In this document: in pieces, positions 7,192 through 13,724 of the stretch
How the letters are laid out: each line of letters starts with the position of its first letter
Numbering within the stretch: position 1 is the first letter of the stretch
Source of the DNA: an uncultured Clostridia bacterium
GTDB lineage: Bacteria; Bacillota; Clostridia; Christensenellales; Aristaeellaceae
NCBI GenBank assembly: GCA_937886445.1
Contig: CALGBY010000053.1
Span: 1-51,621 of the forward strand
DNA: 51,621 nt
Direction of reading: 5' to 3'
Program-made: the position numbers and the translations under genes
Notes under the pieces: model-generated
What the model was told of the DNA's origin: nothing
Seen by the model: the letters and a program-made list of their open reading frames with translations, nothing else
Database searches by the model: none

Positions 7192-8589
7192 ATGGCTGAG
7201 AAACTTACGATGGATAAGCTTGCCGCTCTGTGCAAGAACCGCGGCTTTATTTTCCCGGGCAGTGACATCTACGGCGGTCTGGCGAACAGTTGGGACTTTG
7301 GCCCGCTGGGTGTGGAATTCAAGAATAATGTGAAAAAGGCCTGGTGGCAGAAGTTCGTACAGGAAAGCAAATACAACGTAGGTTTGGACAGCGGTATTCT
7401 GATGAACCGCGAGGTGTGGGTGGCCAGCGGCCATGTGGGCGGCTTCAACGATCCGCTGATGGACTGCAAGGCTTGCAAGGCCCGCTTCCGTGCCGATAAG
7501 CTGATCGAGGATTTTACGCAGGGCGAGGAGACCGGCGACGGTTGGACCAATGCCGAGCTTGAAAAGTATATCGAAGAGCATGATATCAAGTGCCCCGTGT
7601 GCGGCAAGAAGGATTTTACCGGGATCCGTCAGTTCAACCTGATGTTCAAAACCTTTGCCGGCGTTACCGAAGGCGCTGCAAATGAGATCTACCTTCGTCC
7701 CGAGACCGCTCAGGGTATCTTTATCAATTTCCTGAATGTGATGCGTACCAGCCGTAAAAAGCTGCCTGCCGGTATCGGCCAGATCGGCAAATCCTTCCGC
7801 AATGAGATCACCCCGGGCAATTTCATCTTCCGCGTGCGTGAATTTGAACAGATGGAGCTGGAGTTCTTCTGCAAGCCGGGCGAGGATCTTGAATGGTTCA
7901 ACTACTGGCGTTCCTTCTGCCGCGACTGGCTGCTCAGCCTGGGCATTAAGGAGGAAAACCTGCGTCTGCGCGATCATGAGCCCGAAAAGCTCGCCTTCTA
8001 CAGCAAGGCGACGACGGACTTCGAATTCCTCTTCCCGTTTGGCTGGGGAGAGCTGTGGGGCGTGGCGGACCGTACCGATTACGACCTGACCTGCCACACC
8101 AATCACAGCGGCAAGGCGCTGGAATACATGGATCCCGTTACGAATGAAAAATTCATTCCTTACTGTGTGGAGCCCTCGCTGGGTGTTGAGCGTGCCGTGC
8201 TGGCTTTCCTGTGCAATGCTTATGAGGAACAGGATCTTGAAGGCGGAGACGTGCGTACGGTGCTTCATCTGCATCCCGCGCTTGCTCCCTTCAAGGCCGC
8301 TGTGCTGCCTCTGCAGAAAAACAAGCTGGGTGCGAAGGCCACTGAGGTGTATGAGGAACTGAGCAAATACTTCAATATTGATTACGATGAGGCCGGTTCC
8401 ATCGGAAAGCGTTACCGCCGTCAGGATGAGGTGGGTACGCCTGTCTGCATCACTGTCGATTTTGATACCGTTGACGAGGCGAGCGAGAATTTCGGCACCG
8501 TTACGGTACGCGACCGTGATACGATGGAGCAGAAGCGCGTCGCCGTAAGCGAACTGAAAACACTGATCGAGGAAATGCAGCGTTTCTGA
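7192..8589 (+). CDS. glyQS: Glycyl-tRNA synthetase (homodimeric, class II)
   Basis: 465 residues, the size of the alpha2-type GlyRS found in Bacillota, archaea and eukaryotes rather than the alpha2beta2 type. It attaches glycine to tRNA-Gly. Motifs seen are FIFPGSDIYGGLANSWDFGPLG near the N-terminus, a zinc-binding-like CxxC pair (CKACKARF and CPVCGKKDF), RPETAQGIF, the motif-2 region FRNEITPGNFIFRVREFEQME, and motif 3 at PSLGVERAVLAFL. The anticodon-binding domain forms the last ~110 residues. It is downstream of the threonine aldolase, which makes glycine, but has its own promoter and terminator. Confidence 0.97.
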   Translation: MAEKLTMDKLAALCKNRGFIFPGSDIYGGLANSWDFGPLGVEFKNNVKKAWWQKFVQESKYNVGLDSGILMNREVWVASGHVGGFNDPLMDCKACKARFRADKLIEDFTQGEETGDGWTNAELEKYIEEHDIKCPVCGKKDFTGIRQFNLMFKTFAGVTEGAANEIYLRPETAQGIFINFLNVMRTSRKKLPAGIGQIGKSFRNEITPGNFIFRVREFEQMELEFFCKPGEDLEWFNYWRSFCRDWLLSLGIKEENLRLRDHEPEKLAFYSKATTDFEFLFPFGWGELWGVADRTDYDLTCHTNHSGKALEYMDPVTNEKFIPYCVEPSLGVERAVLAFLCNAYEEQDLEGGDVRTVLHLHPALAPFKAAVLPLQKNKLGAKATEVYEELSKYFNIDYDEAGSIGKRYRRQDEVGTPVCITVDFDTVDEASENFGTVTVRDRDTMEQKRVAVSELKTLIEEMQRF

Positions 8590-8616
8590 TCTGAAAGGAA
8601 AAAGATTTGCACACTG

Positions 8617-8641
8617 AGGCCGGCTTTTGCCGGCCTTTTTG
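8617..8641 (+). terminator. Intrinsic terminator of glyQS
   Basis: AGGCCGGC-TTTT-GCCGGCCT followed by a T run: an 8-bp perfect stem with a 4-base loop. Confidence 0.9.
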
Positions 8642-8946
8642 CTTGCCGGAAAACATGACCGTTTCATCATTTGAAACGGAATGAAAAATTTCTTATCTCT
8701 TTTCATTGCCCGGATATTCGTCAACTTCGCGGAAAGCGGAATCGCATACGCGTCTTTTCTGCGGACTGTGCGGGCTGTGAGCGGTATACGCTGTGTGCCG
8801 GAGCGGACCGGTATTCCGGCTTTATCTTTTGAGATGTGTCGGAAAAGCTGATGTATAGCCTGCCGCACACACTGGATCTCCTTCGGATCACATTTCCGGT
8901 CTGCTTCGGAAAACACACGGAAAGCCGGAACACGCCGTAAAGCATG
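8642..8946. other. Intergenic region, no gene recognised
   Basis: About 300 bases without a supportable gene on either strand. It holds one perfect 8-bp inverted repeat (CCGTTTCA 8659-8666, TGAAACGG 8672-8679, 5-base loop) without a T tract. Nothing else could be identified. Confidence 0.5.
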
Positions 8947-8976
8947 TTGACACCATATATGACACCGTGATATAAT
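8947..8976 (+). promoter_or_regulatory. Promoter of hicAB
   Basis: TTGACA at 8947-8952 and TATAAT at 8971-8976, 18-base spacer. The predicted transcript would start near 8983, giving a leader of only about 12 bases before GTG 8995. Confidence 0.8.
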
Positions 8977-8994
8977 AGCAGTGAGGTGAGCACA

Positions 8995-9249
8995 GTGTCA
9001 TCGTGGGAAAAGTTACTGGATCGGATCTTGAATCTTGACAAAAACATGCGTTTTGACGAATTGAGAAAGGTACTGGAGGAATACGGGTATACAATGGGTT
9101 CACCGGGAAGTGGCAGCAGTCATTATACATTCCGGAAACCGGGTTGTTCCCCTATTACGATTCCGAAGCATGAACCAATCAAAAAAGTATATGTGGAATT
9201 AGTTCGTGATGTTGTCGAAAGTGAGATGAAAAATGATGAAAACAATTGA
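8995..9249 (+). CDS. hicA: HicA-family mRNA interferase toxin
   Basis: 84 residues from GTG 8995. HicA toxins are small double-stranded-RNA-binding-fold proteins that cleave mRNA. The sequence GSSHYTFRKPG carries the conserved catalytic His in the HY motif, followed by ITIPKHEPIKKVYVELVRDVV. GTG 8986 is an in-frame alternative, but it would be nearly leaderless and the family form with an N-terminal SSWEKLLDRILNLDKN extension fits GTG 8995, which has GAGGTGAG upstream. It overlaps hicB by 17 bases, the usual toxin-first arrangement. Confidence 0.88.
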   Translation: MSSWEKLLDRILNLDKNMRFDELRKVLEEYGYTMGSPGSGSSHYTFRKPGCSPITIPKHEPIKKVYVELVRDVVESEMKNDENN

Positions 9250-9595
9250 TGAGTACATGCGTCTTCCTTACCGCATGGAGCTGATTCCCGACCCGGATGA
9301 AGGTGGCTATGCAGTGACTTTCCCTGCTTTGAAAGGCTGCCTTTCAAGCGGTGAAACTGTGGAAGAAGCCGTCCGGAACGCGGAGGATGCCAAACGCGAA
9401 TGGCTCACAAGCGCCATCGAAAGCGGCATTTCCATTCCGGAGCCCGATGCCGGTGATGAATACTCCGGCCAGTTTAAACTGCGCATTCCGAAGTCTCTGC
9501 ACCGGCAACTGGCCATGTCAGCAAAACGGGAGGGCATCAGCATGAACCAATACTGTCTCTACCTCCTTAGTGCGGGAAGCGCCGTACGCACATAA
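9233..9595 (+). CDS. hicB: HicB-family antitoxin
   Basis: 120 residues. The N-terminal half (YRMELIPDPDEGGYAVTFPA, LKGCLSSGETVEEAVRNA) is the HicB partial RNase-H-like fold that covers the toxin. The C-terminal half (FKLRIPKSLHRQLAMSAKRE, then NQYCLYLLSAG) is a ribbon-helix-helix DNA-binding domain, so the protein probably also represses its own promoter at 8947. ATG codons at 9233 and 9236 are both possible. No plasmid or phage gene is adjacent, but a MITE follows immediately. Confidence 0.9.
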   Translation: MMKTIDEYMRLPYRMELIPDPDEGGYAVTFPALKGCLSSGETVEEAVRNAEDAKREWLTSAIESGISIPEPDAGDEYSGQFKLRIPKSLHRQLAMSAKREGISMNQYCLYLLSAGSAVRT

Positions 9596-9656
9596 ACATA
9601 ACCGGAACAAAATGATCAACACTATGAACACATTGAATCATAAGTGAGCCCTTTCG

Positions 9657-9891
9657 TTAAGGCAATACCGCACAATTCGTCAGCACGCTGAACGGTGCCT
9701 TTTTCACCATCTTCATCTTGCAGAAATTTCGATACATGGCCCGCCCTCCGGATGAGGCACTATTGGGCTGTTTGAAGATCGGCTGTACACGATCTTCAAA
9801 CTGACACCAGTAAACCTTCAATTTCTGCAAGCGAATCTGTTGAAAAATTCACTCGCCATCGCACTAACTCATTTGTGCGGTATTGCCTTAA
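9657..9891. mobile_element. MITE-like element, complete copy B (235 bp)
   Basis: Bounded by 19-base perfect terminal inverted repeats, TTAAGGCAATACCGCACAA at 9657-9675 and its complement at 9873-9891. It has no coding capacity. Internal inverted repeats include CTTGCAGAAATT (9719-9730) against AATTTCTGCAAG (9820-9831) and the core hairpin TTTGAAGATC/GATCTTCAAA (about 9771-9800). Together these can fold the whole element into a branched cruciform. The right end is near-identical to 1-55, and the whole is homologous to 27606-27800. TTAA at both ends could be target site or part of the repeat; it is not kept in the other copies. Confidence 0.85.
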
Positions 9892-9917
9892 ATGGTCATT
9901 CCTGAAATTCCTGTAAG

Positions 9918-9942
9918 CCCTGCACTCGGGTGCGGGGTTTTT
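9918..9942 (+). terminator. Terminator upstream of the RiPP operon
   Basis: CCCTGCA (9918-9924) pairs with TGCGGGG (9931-9937, one G-U pair), followed by TTTTT. It would end transcripts from hicAB and the MITE. Confidence 0.7.
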
Positions 9943-10005
9943 CTTTTCCACCGCGCAGTTCATGTTTCCATATTCCTCCATTCACATTTTCCCACACCGG
10001 ACGAT

Positions 10006-10034
10006 TTGCTTTTGGGGGATGGATGTGATATAAT
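10006..10034 (+). promoter_or_regulatory. Promoter of the RiPP operon
   Basis: TTGCTT at 10006-10011 and TATAAT at 10029-10034, 17-base spacer, preceded by a terminator and followed by a colinear gene set to 13093. Confidence 0.75.
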
Positions 10035-10144
10035 GTAAAGGGGTTTTTATGCGAGCGTGCGCCGCGGCAAGGCCCCGGAAGGCCCGTAAGGACTGAATGA
10101 AAGGAAGAACAGCTTTTGCACCCCCGCAGTTGCCGTGAACAGGT

Positions 10145-11032
10145 ATGAAGGAATTTTACTTTGCCGGTTACAGATTGCTGGCGGATGACAAGATCGCCGG
10201 GGAATGCGCGGCCCGTTTAGCCCGATTTACCGCGCCCTTGCCCTATACCCACACCTTCACGGTGCGGGAGGGGGACGAAAGCAAGCGGGATGAGTATTTT
10301 GCCCGGGCGGAACAGGCGGAGGTGCTGCTCAGGTGTGATATATTTGACATGCTGCGTCTTAAAGAGGGTACGGCGATTTATCACAGGTCGAAGGGCCCTT
10401 TGGCCGGGACGCTGGTGATCTGCTCCGGGGATTACGGTGAAATGACCGCCTATATTTCGCGGGGAACGTACACCATGAAGGGAAGCAGCGAGGTGCTTGA
10501 AAAGGTTTTCCCCTTTGAATACACGCTGCGCCATGCTCTTGAAACCGGCATCGCCCTGCGCAGCGGCATACCGGCGCATGCCGCTATGGTGGATCGGGAA
10601 GGAAAGGGCATCCTGTTCCTGGGCCCCTCCGGGATGGGAAAATCCACCCAGGCCAGGCTGTGGGAAAAGCATCTGGGGGCCGAGATCCTGAGCGGAGACC
10701 GGCCGTGCCTCAGAAAAGCGGAGACCGGCTGGCGCGGTTACGGCATGCCGTGGGACGGCAAGGACTGCATTCTGCGGCAAAGCAGTGTGCCGCTGCGGGC
10801 CGCCGTGGTGCTGGAGCAGGCGGAAGAAAACGAGATCCGCCCCATGAGCCCGGTGCAGGCCATGGCCGTGCTGCTGAAACAGGTAACCATTCCCACATGG
10901 GACAGATGCGCCGCCGATACGGTCCTGCTAATGATGAGCGAAGCCGCCCGGGACATTCCCTTCTGGCATCTGAAGAACAGAGCGGATGAGGACTGCGCGC
11001 GGCTGACCCTGAACGCGATTATGGAGAAATAA
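10145..11032 (+). CDS. HPr-kinase-like (PEPCK-fold) ATPase of a peptide-modification locus
   Basis: 295 residues. The Walker A motif GPSGMGKS is at residues 160-167, preceded by SGIPAHAAMVDREGKGILFLG and followed by ILSGDRPCLRK at about 181-191. This is the arrangement of HprK-related kinases found in RiPP gene clusters, where some phosphorylate the precursor peptide (as in lasso peptide PadeK-type systems). Residues 1-140 form an N-terminal domain with no motif I recognise. The canonical HPr kinase sensor and P'-loop regions are not evident, so HPr itself is an unlikely substrate. The stop is two bases before the radical SAM start. Role in the operon inferred from context: modification of the precursor peptides or of a partner. 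Confidence 0.8.
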   Translation: MKEFYFAGYRLLADDKIAGECAARLARFTAPLPYTHTFTVREGDESKRDEYFARAEQAEVLLRCDIFDMLRLKEGTAIYHRSKGPLAGTLVICSGDYGEMTAYISRGTYTMKGSSEVLEKVFPFEYTLRHALETGIALRSGIPAHAAMVDREGKGILFLGPSGMGKSTQARLWEKHLGAEILSGDRPCLRKAETGWRGYGMPWDGKDCILRQSSVPLRAAVVLEQAEENEIRPMSPVQAMAVLLKQVTIPTWDRCAADTVLLMMSEAARDIPFWHLKNRADEDCARLTLNAIMEK

Positions 11033-11034
11033 CG

Positions 11035-12111
11035 ATGAAGACATATACGCAGACACAGTTTTTCCGGCAGCTGGACAGGCACTGCCGCCGCAATTTCATT
11101 CCCAAAGGCGGCTCCTTTGAGCTGACGCCCCTGTGCAATCTGGATTGCAAAATGTGCTATATCCACCTCAATGACCCCGGCCTGCGGGAAAAGCTGCTGA
11201 GCGGAGAACAGTGGATCGGCATCATGCGGCAGGCTGTCAGCCGGGGCATGATGAACGCGCTGCTGACGGGCGGCGAGGCCATGACCCATCCGGATTTCAA
11301 AAAAATATACCTGTACCTGAAAAGTCAGGGCGTAATGGTGACGGTAAAGACCAACGGCCTGCTGCTGAACGATGAAAACATACGGTTTTTCGCGGATACG
11401 AGACCGTCGGCGCTCGATATTTCGCTGTACGGGTGCGACCGGGAATCCTATATAGCGGTTACGGGGCACGATGTGTTTGAGCAGGTGGACCGCAACATCC
11501 GCGCGGCCGCCGCGGCGGGGTTGCCGGTCAGGCTGATGATCGTCCCGAGCTCCTATATGAGCCCCTGGACCGACCGGGTGCTGGAATGGGCGAAGGGATA
11601 CGGCGTGCCGGTCAAGCTGAACGGTCTGCTTGCGGAACCCCGGGAAAATACGCATCGGAAAAAGGCGGATTTTGACCTGACAAATGATGAGATCATCCGG
11701 CTGCAGAACAGAAAGAATGAACTTTTTCCCGAAGACACCCCGGTAATGCAGGAGATCGAGGAGGAAACCGAGCCTTCCGTTGTGCCGGACAGCGGGCTGA
11801 AGTGCAGCGCGGGGCGTTCCTCCTTTGCCGTGCATTGGACGGGCATTCTGGTGCCCTGCCTCGAATATCCGGAAGAGCTGTTTCGTGCGGATGTCCTGGC
11901 TGAAGGCTTTGACGCCGCGTGGGAAAAGGCCGGGCAGGAGGCGCGGGATCTGAAAGCGCCGGAGCAGTGCGGAACCTGCGAATACCGGCAGGAATGCAAT
12001 TACTGCCCCATGAAGCATTACCCCGCCAGCCTGCACAACGCCTGCCTCCCAAGTGTGTGCGAATATATGAAGTACCTGATCGATTCCGAGAAGGCAAAGA
12101 GCGGAAAATAA
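11035..12111 (+). CDS. Radical SAM/SPASM peptide-modifying enzyme
   Basis: 358 residues. The radical SAM cluster motif CxxxCxxC is seen as CNLDCKMC (Cys34, 38, 41), with the GGE-like SAM-contact motif TGGEAMTHPDF at about 78-88. The C-terminal third is a SPASM-type region with Cys257, 275, 312, 315, 321, 324, 337 and 342, enough for auxiliary iron-sulfur clusters. Such enzymes form thioether, carbon-carbon or other crosslinks in ribosomal peptides, and related heme/PQQ-type enzymes share the fold. Its placement between an HprK-like kinase, a PqqD-like protein and two short peptides makes peptide maturation the likely job. The chemistry cannot be read from sequence. Confidence 0.9.
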   Translation: MKTYTQTQFFRQLDRHCRRNFIPKGGSFELTPLCNLDCKMCYIHLNDPGLREKLLSGEQWIGIMRQAVSRGMMNALLTGGEAMTHPDFKKIYLYLKSQGVMVTVKTNGLLLNDENIRFFADTRPSALDISLYGCDRESYIAVTGHDVFEQVDRNIRAAAAAGLPVRLMIVPSSYMSPWTDRVLEWAKGYGVPVKLNGLLAEPRENTHRKKADFDLTNDEIIRLQNRKNELFPEDTPVMQEIEEETEPSVVPDSGLKCSAGRSSFAVHWTGILVPCLEYPEELFRADVLAEGFDAAWEKAGQEARDLKAPEQCGTCEYRQECNYCPMKHYPASLHNACLPSVCEYMKYLIDSEKAKSGK

Positions 12112-12182
12112 ACAAGCGGGGCGAGGGTGAGGGTGAAAAAAATGCCCTGCCGTGAATCATGATGAACGGAGAGAATCACAGA

Positions 12183-12446
12183 ATGAAACTGAAGGACGGA
12201 TTTATTTTAAGGAAAATGCCGGGCATGAATGTGCTGATGCCCGTGGGCGAAAACGCTCAGAATCAAACGCGGGCCCTGGTGCTGAATGACACCGCCGCGT
12301 TCATCTACGAATTGCTGCAGCAGGGCCTTTCCCGGCAGCAGATCACGGAAAAGATGACTGCAGAATATGATGTGACCCCCGAAAGAGCTCAAGACGGCTA
12401 TGACAAGACAGCCGCGATGCTGATCGAAGGCGGCGCGGCGGAGTAA
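12183..12446 (+). CDS. PqqD-like RiPP recognition element protein
   Basis: About 87 residues. The pattern MKLKDGFILRKMPGMNVLMPVG, then LVLNDTAAFIYELLQQGLS and a C-terminal VTPERAQDGYDKTAAMLIEGG, is the small winged-helix PqqD fold that binds leader peptides and delivers them to the radical SAM enzyme. Start ATG 12183 is chosen because GGAGAG at 12168-12173 is well spaced; ATG 12159 would add eight residues without a ribosome site. The 3' end of this gene is duplicated, together with the following precursor gene, about 420 bases downstream. Confidence 0.88.
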   Translation: MKLKDGFILRKMPGMNVLMPVGENAQNQTRALVLNDTAAFIYELLQQGLSRQQITEKMTAEYDVTPERAQDGYDKTAAMLIEGGAAE

Positions 12447-12484
12447 GCACTTTGCTTTTCCTCCGCCTCAGCCTTTGACATATT

Positions 12485-12510
12485 CGCCGGGAAGGAATGA
12501 TCCGCCGGCG
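12485..12510 (+). promoter_or_regulatory. Hairpin upstream of precursor 1
   Basis: CGCCGG (12485-12490) pairs with CCGGCG (12505-12510). An equivalent hairpin precedes precursor 2 at 12904-12929 with partly different bases, so the structure appears conserved. It could tune expression of the peptide relative to the enzymes. Confidence 0.5.
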
Positions 12511-12534
12511 GGAATTACCGGGAAAGGAGACAGA

Positions 12535-12684
12535 ATGATGGAGAATAACGAGAAGAAGCCCAATGCGGAGCCCGAAGTGGCAGTGCTGGAGCTGAATTTC
12601 AACGAAGTGATGACCACCAGCACCGCGCGTGAAACCGATATGTTTGCCGAAACTGATTTTCCCGAGTGCTGGATGACCCCCTGA
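12535..12684 (+). CDS. RiPP precursor peptide 1
   Basis: 49 residues, below the size of many gene callers. Start ATG 12535 (or 12538) follows AAAGGAGA at 12523-12530. The leader, residues 2-27 (MENNEKKPNAEPEVAV, LELNFNEVMTT), is nearly the same as in precursor 2. The putative core after MTTS is TARETDMFAETDFPECWMTP, with a single Cys and several acidic and Thr residues. The pattern of conserved acidic leader plus variable short core next to PqqD-like and radical SAM genes marks it as a substrate. The mature structure is unknown. Confidence 0.85.
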   Translation: MMENNEKKPNAEPEVAVLELNFNEVMTTSTARETDMFAETDFPECWMTP

Positions 12685-12718
12685 TTCACCCAGCCCTGCT
12701 CCGGCCATTGTGCCGTAT

Positions 12719-12867
12719 GCCCCGGTGACGGATGATGATGCGGCCTTCATTTACGAACTGCCGCGGCAAGCCGATGAAGGGACAAACGGGGAACAGGCCC
12801 CGAAAGGGCGGAAGCCGGCTGATGCAGGACAACTGTAATGCCGATCGAAGGCGGCACGGCGGAGCAA
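12719..12867 (+). pseudogene. Decayed second copy of the pqqD-like gene
   Basis: The bases at 12719-12770 parallel the middle of the pqqD-like gene (DTAAFIYELLQQ becomes DDAAFIYELPRQ), and those at 12838-12867 match its last codons (LIEGGAAE region; GATCGAAGGCGGC at 12422 and 12843). The part between is shortened by about 25 bases and the frame is broken. The unit pqqD plus precursor was therefore duplicated in tandem (period about 420 bases), and only the precursor copy was kept intact. Confidence 0.75.
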
Positions 12868-12903
12868 CACTTTGCTTTCCCCCGCCGCGGCCTTTGACAT
12901 ATA

Positions 12904-12929
12904 CGCCGGGAAGGAATTTCCACCCGGCG
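12904..12929 (+). promoter_or_regulatory. Hairpin upstream of precursor 2
   Basis: CGCCGGG (12904-12910) pairs perfectly with CCCGGCG (12923-12929). It is the counterpart of the hairpin at 12485-12510, and the stem is kept although the flanking bases differ. Confidence 0.5.
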
Positions 12930-12955
12930 AAAATTACACAGAAAGGAGAAAAAAC

Positions 12956-13093
12956 ATGGAGAACAACGAGAAGAAGCCCTACGCGGAGCCCGAAGTGGCA
13001 GTGGTGGAGCTGGACTTCAGCGAAGTGATGACTACCAGTGCTAAATGCCAAGCAGAAAATTCATTTGCCGTAAGCGATGGCTGCTTTGATTAA
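12956..13093 (+). CDS. RiPP precursor peptide 2
   Basis: 45 residues. ATG 12956 follows AAAGGAG at 12941-12947. The leader (MENNEKKPYAEPEVAV, VELDFSEVMTTS) matches precursor 1 in nearly every position. The core AKCQAENSFAVSDGCFD is quite different and has two Cys, each followed within three residues by an acidic residue. Strong leader conservation with core divergence after a duplication is the expected pattern for paralogous RiPP substrates. Confidence 0.87.
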   Translation: MENNEKKPYAEPEVAVVELDFSEVMTTSAKCQAENSFAVSDGCFD

Positions 13094-13112
13094 TGAGCCA
13101 TACCCAACGGAA

Positions 13113-13146
13113 AAAAGGGACCGTGCGAATTGCGCGGTCCCTTTTG
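13113..13146 (+). terminator. Intrinsic terminator of the RiPP operon
   Basis: AAAGGGACCG pairs with CGGTCCCTTT across an inner GCGAATTGC stem-loop, followed by TTTT. It falls 20 bases after precursor 2. Confidence 0.85.
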
Positions 13147-13260
13147 CTGTTATACGCCTTTTCAGACGGCTCTGTCCGGTTTTGTTTAGAATGGCTCTTT
13201 CGACAGTCTGAAAGGATGACAATAATTGTATAAAGGTTAATAGAATTGTATATTTATCTA

Positions 13261-13289
13261 TTGCATATCAAAATCAATCGTAGTATAAT
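13261..13289 (+). promoter_or_regulatory. Probable promoter of the zinc-ribbon/phosphoesterase pair
   Basis: TATAAT at 13284-13289 with a weak TTGCAT at 13261-13266 (17-base spacer), in an AT-rich stretch 34 bases before the start codon. Confidence 0.6.
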
Positions 13290-13322
13290 CCACATGCTTA
13301 AGCAAGAACGGAGGTTGAAGCA

Positions 13323-13724
13323 ATGCTCAGAAAGTGCCCGAGATGCGAATTGAATTATATTGACGAAACAGAAAATTTCTGCAAGGTATGCAAAAGAGAA
13401 ATGAAAGGCGAAGACAAGCGTGAAGAGATCGAAATGTGCACGGTGTGCAATGAAAATCCCGTGCTGCCCGGTCACGATGTGTGTCTTTACTGCCTGAAGG
13501 AAATGAATGACCAGCAGGGTAAGCCCACGGATGAAGAAACCATCACCATGGCCGAGCCCAATCTGGATATCGATCCGGTAAGCTCGATGGATGAGATCAT
13601 CCCCGACATTCAGGAGGATATTCCCGAAAAGGAATTCGGAGAGATCGAAAGCGATCTGTCTCTGGATGAGATGGGCGATGAGGAAGAAGACGAAAACCGG
13701 GACGACGAGGACGAAGAGAACTGA
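13323..13724 (+). CDS. Zinc-ribbon protein with acidic tail, function unknown
   Basis: 133 residues. Two CxxC pairs near the N-terminus (CPRC at 5-8, CKVC at about 20-23) form one likely zinc ribbon; a second set (CTVC about 39-42, CLYC about 55-58) forms another. The last ~70 residues are strongly acidic and end in a run of Glu/Asp. The arrangement resembles small adaptor proteins in Bacillota, but I cannot assign a family. GGAGG lies upstream of ATG 13323. Its stop overlaps the start of the phosphoesterase by one base, so the two are coupled. Confidence 0.8.
   Translation: MLRKCPRCELNYIDETENFCKVCKREMKGEDKREEIEMCTVCNENPVLPGHDVCLYCLKEMNDQQGKPTDEETITMAEPNLDIDPVSSMDEIIPDIQEDIPEKEFGEIESDLSLDEMGDEEEDENRDDEDEEN

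Larger units (their letters stand above)
9892..10144. other. Leader region of the RiPP operon
   Basis: This region holds a terminator-like hairpin (9918-9942), the operon promoter (10006-10034) and then about 100 transcribed bases before the first gene. The leader is GC-rich with repeated GGCC/AAGGCCC pairs around 10060-10090. It contains two tiny open frames, ATG 10050 (15 codons) and ATG 10097 (13 codons), neither with convincing coding features. Confidence 0.5.

Noticed and set aside
7084..8916. 610-codon open frame on the minus strand opposite glyQS
   Set aside because: It is antisense to an intact, motif-complete synthetase, has no recognisable domain and spans the gene's terminator. 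Codon bias of the sense gene explains the absence of stops.
8721..9047. Minus-strand frame across the hicAB promoter region
   Set aside because: No ribosome site, no domain, and it overlaps the promoter and start of hicA.
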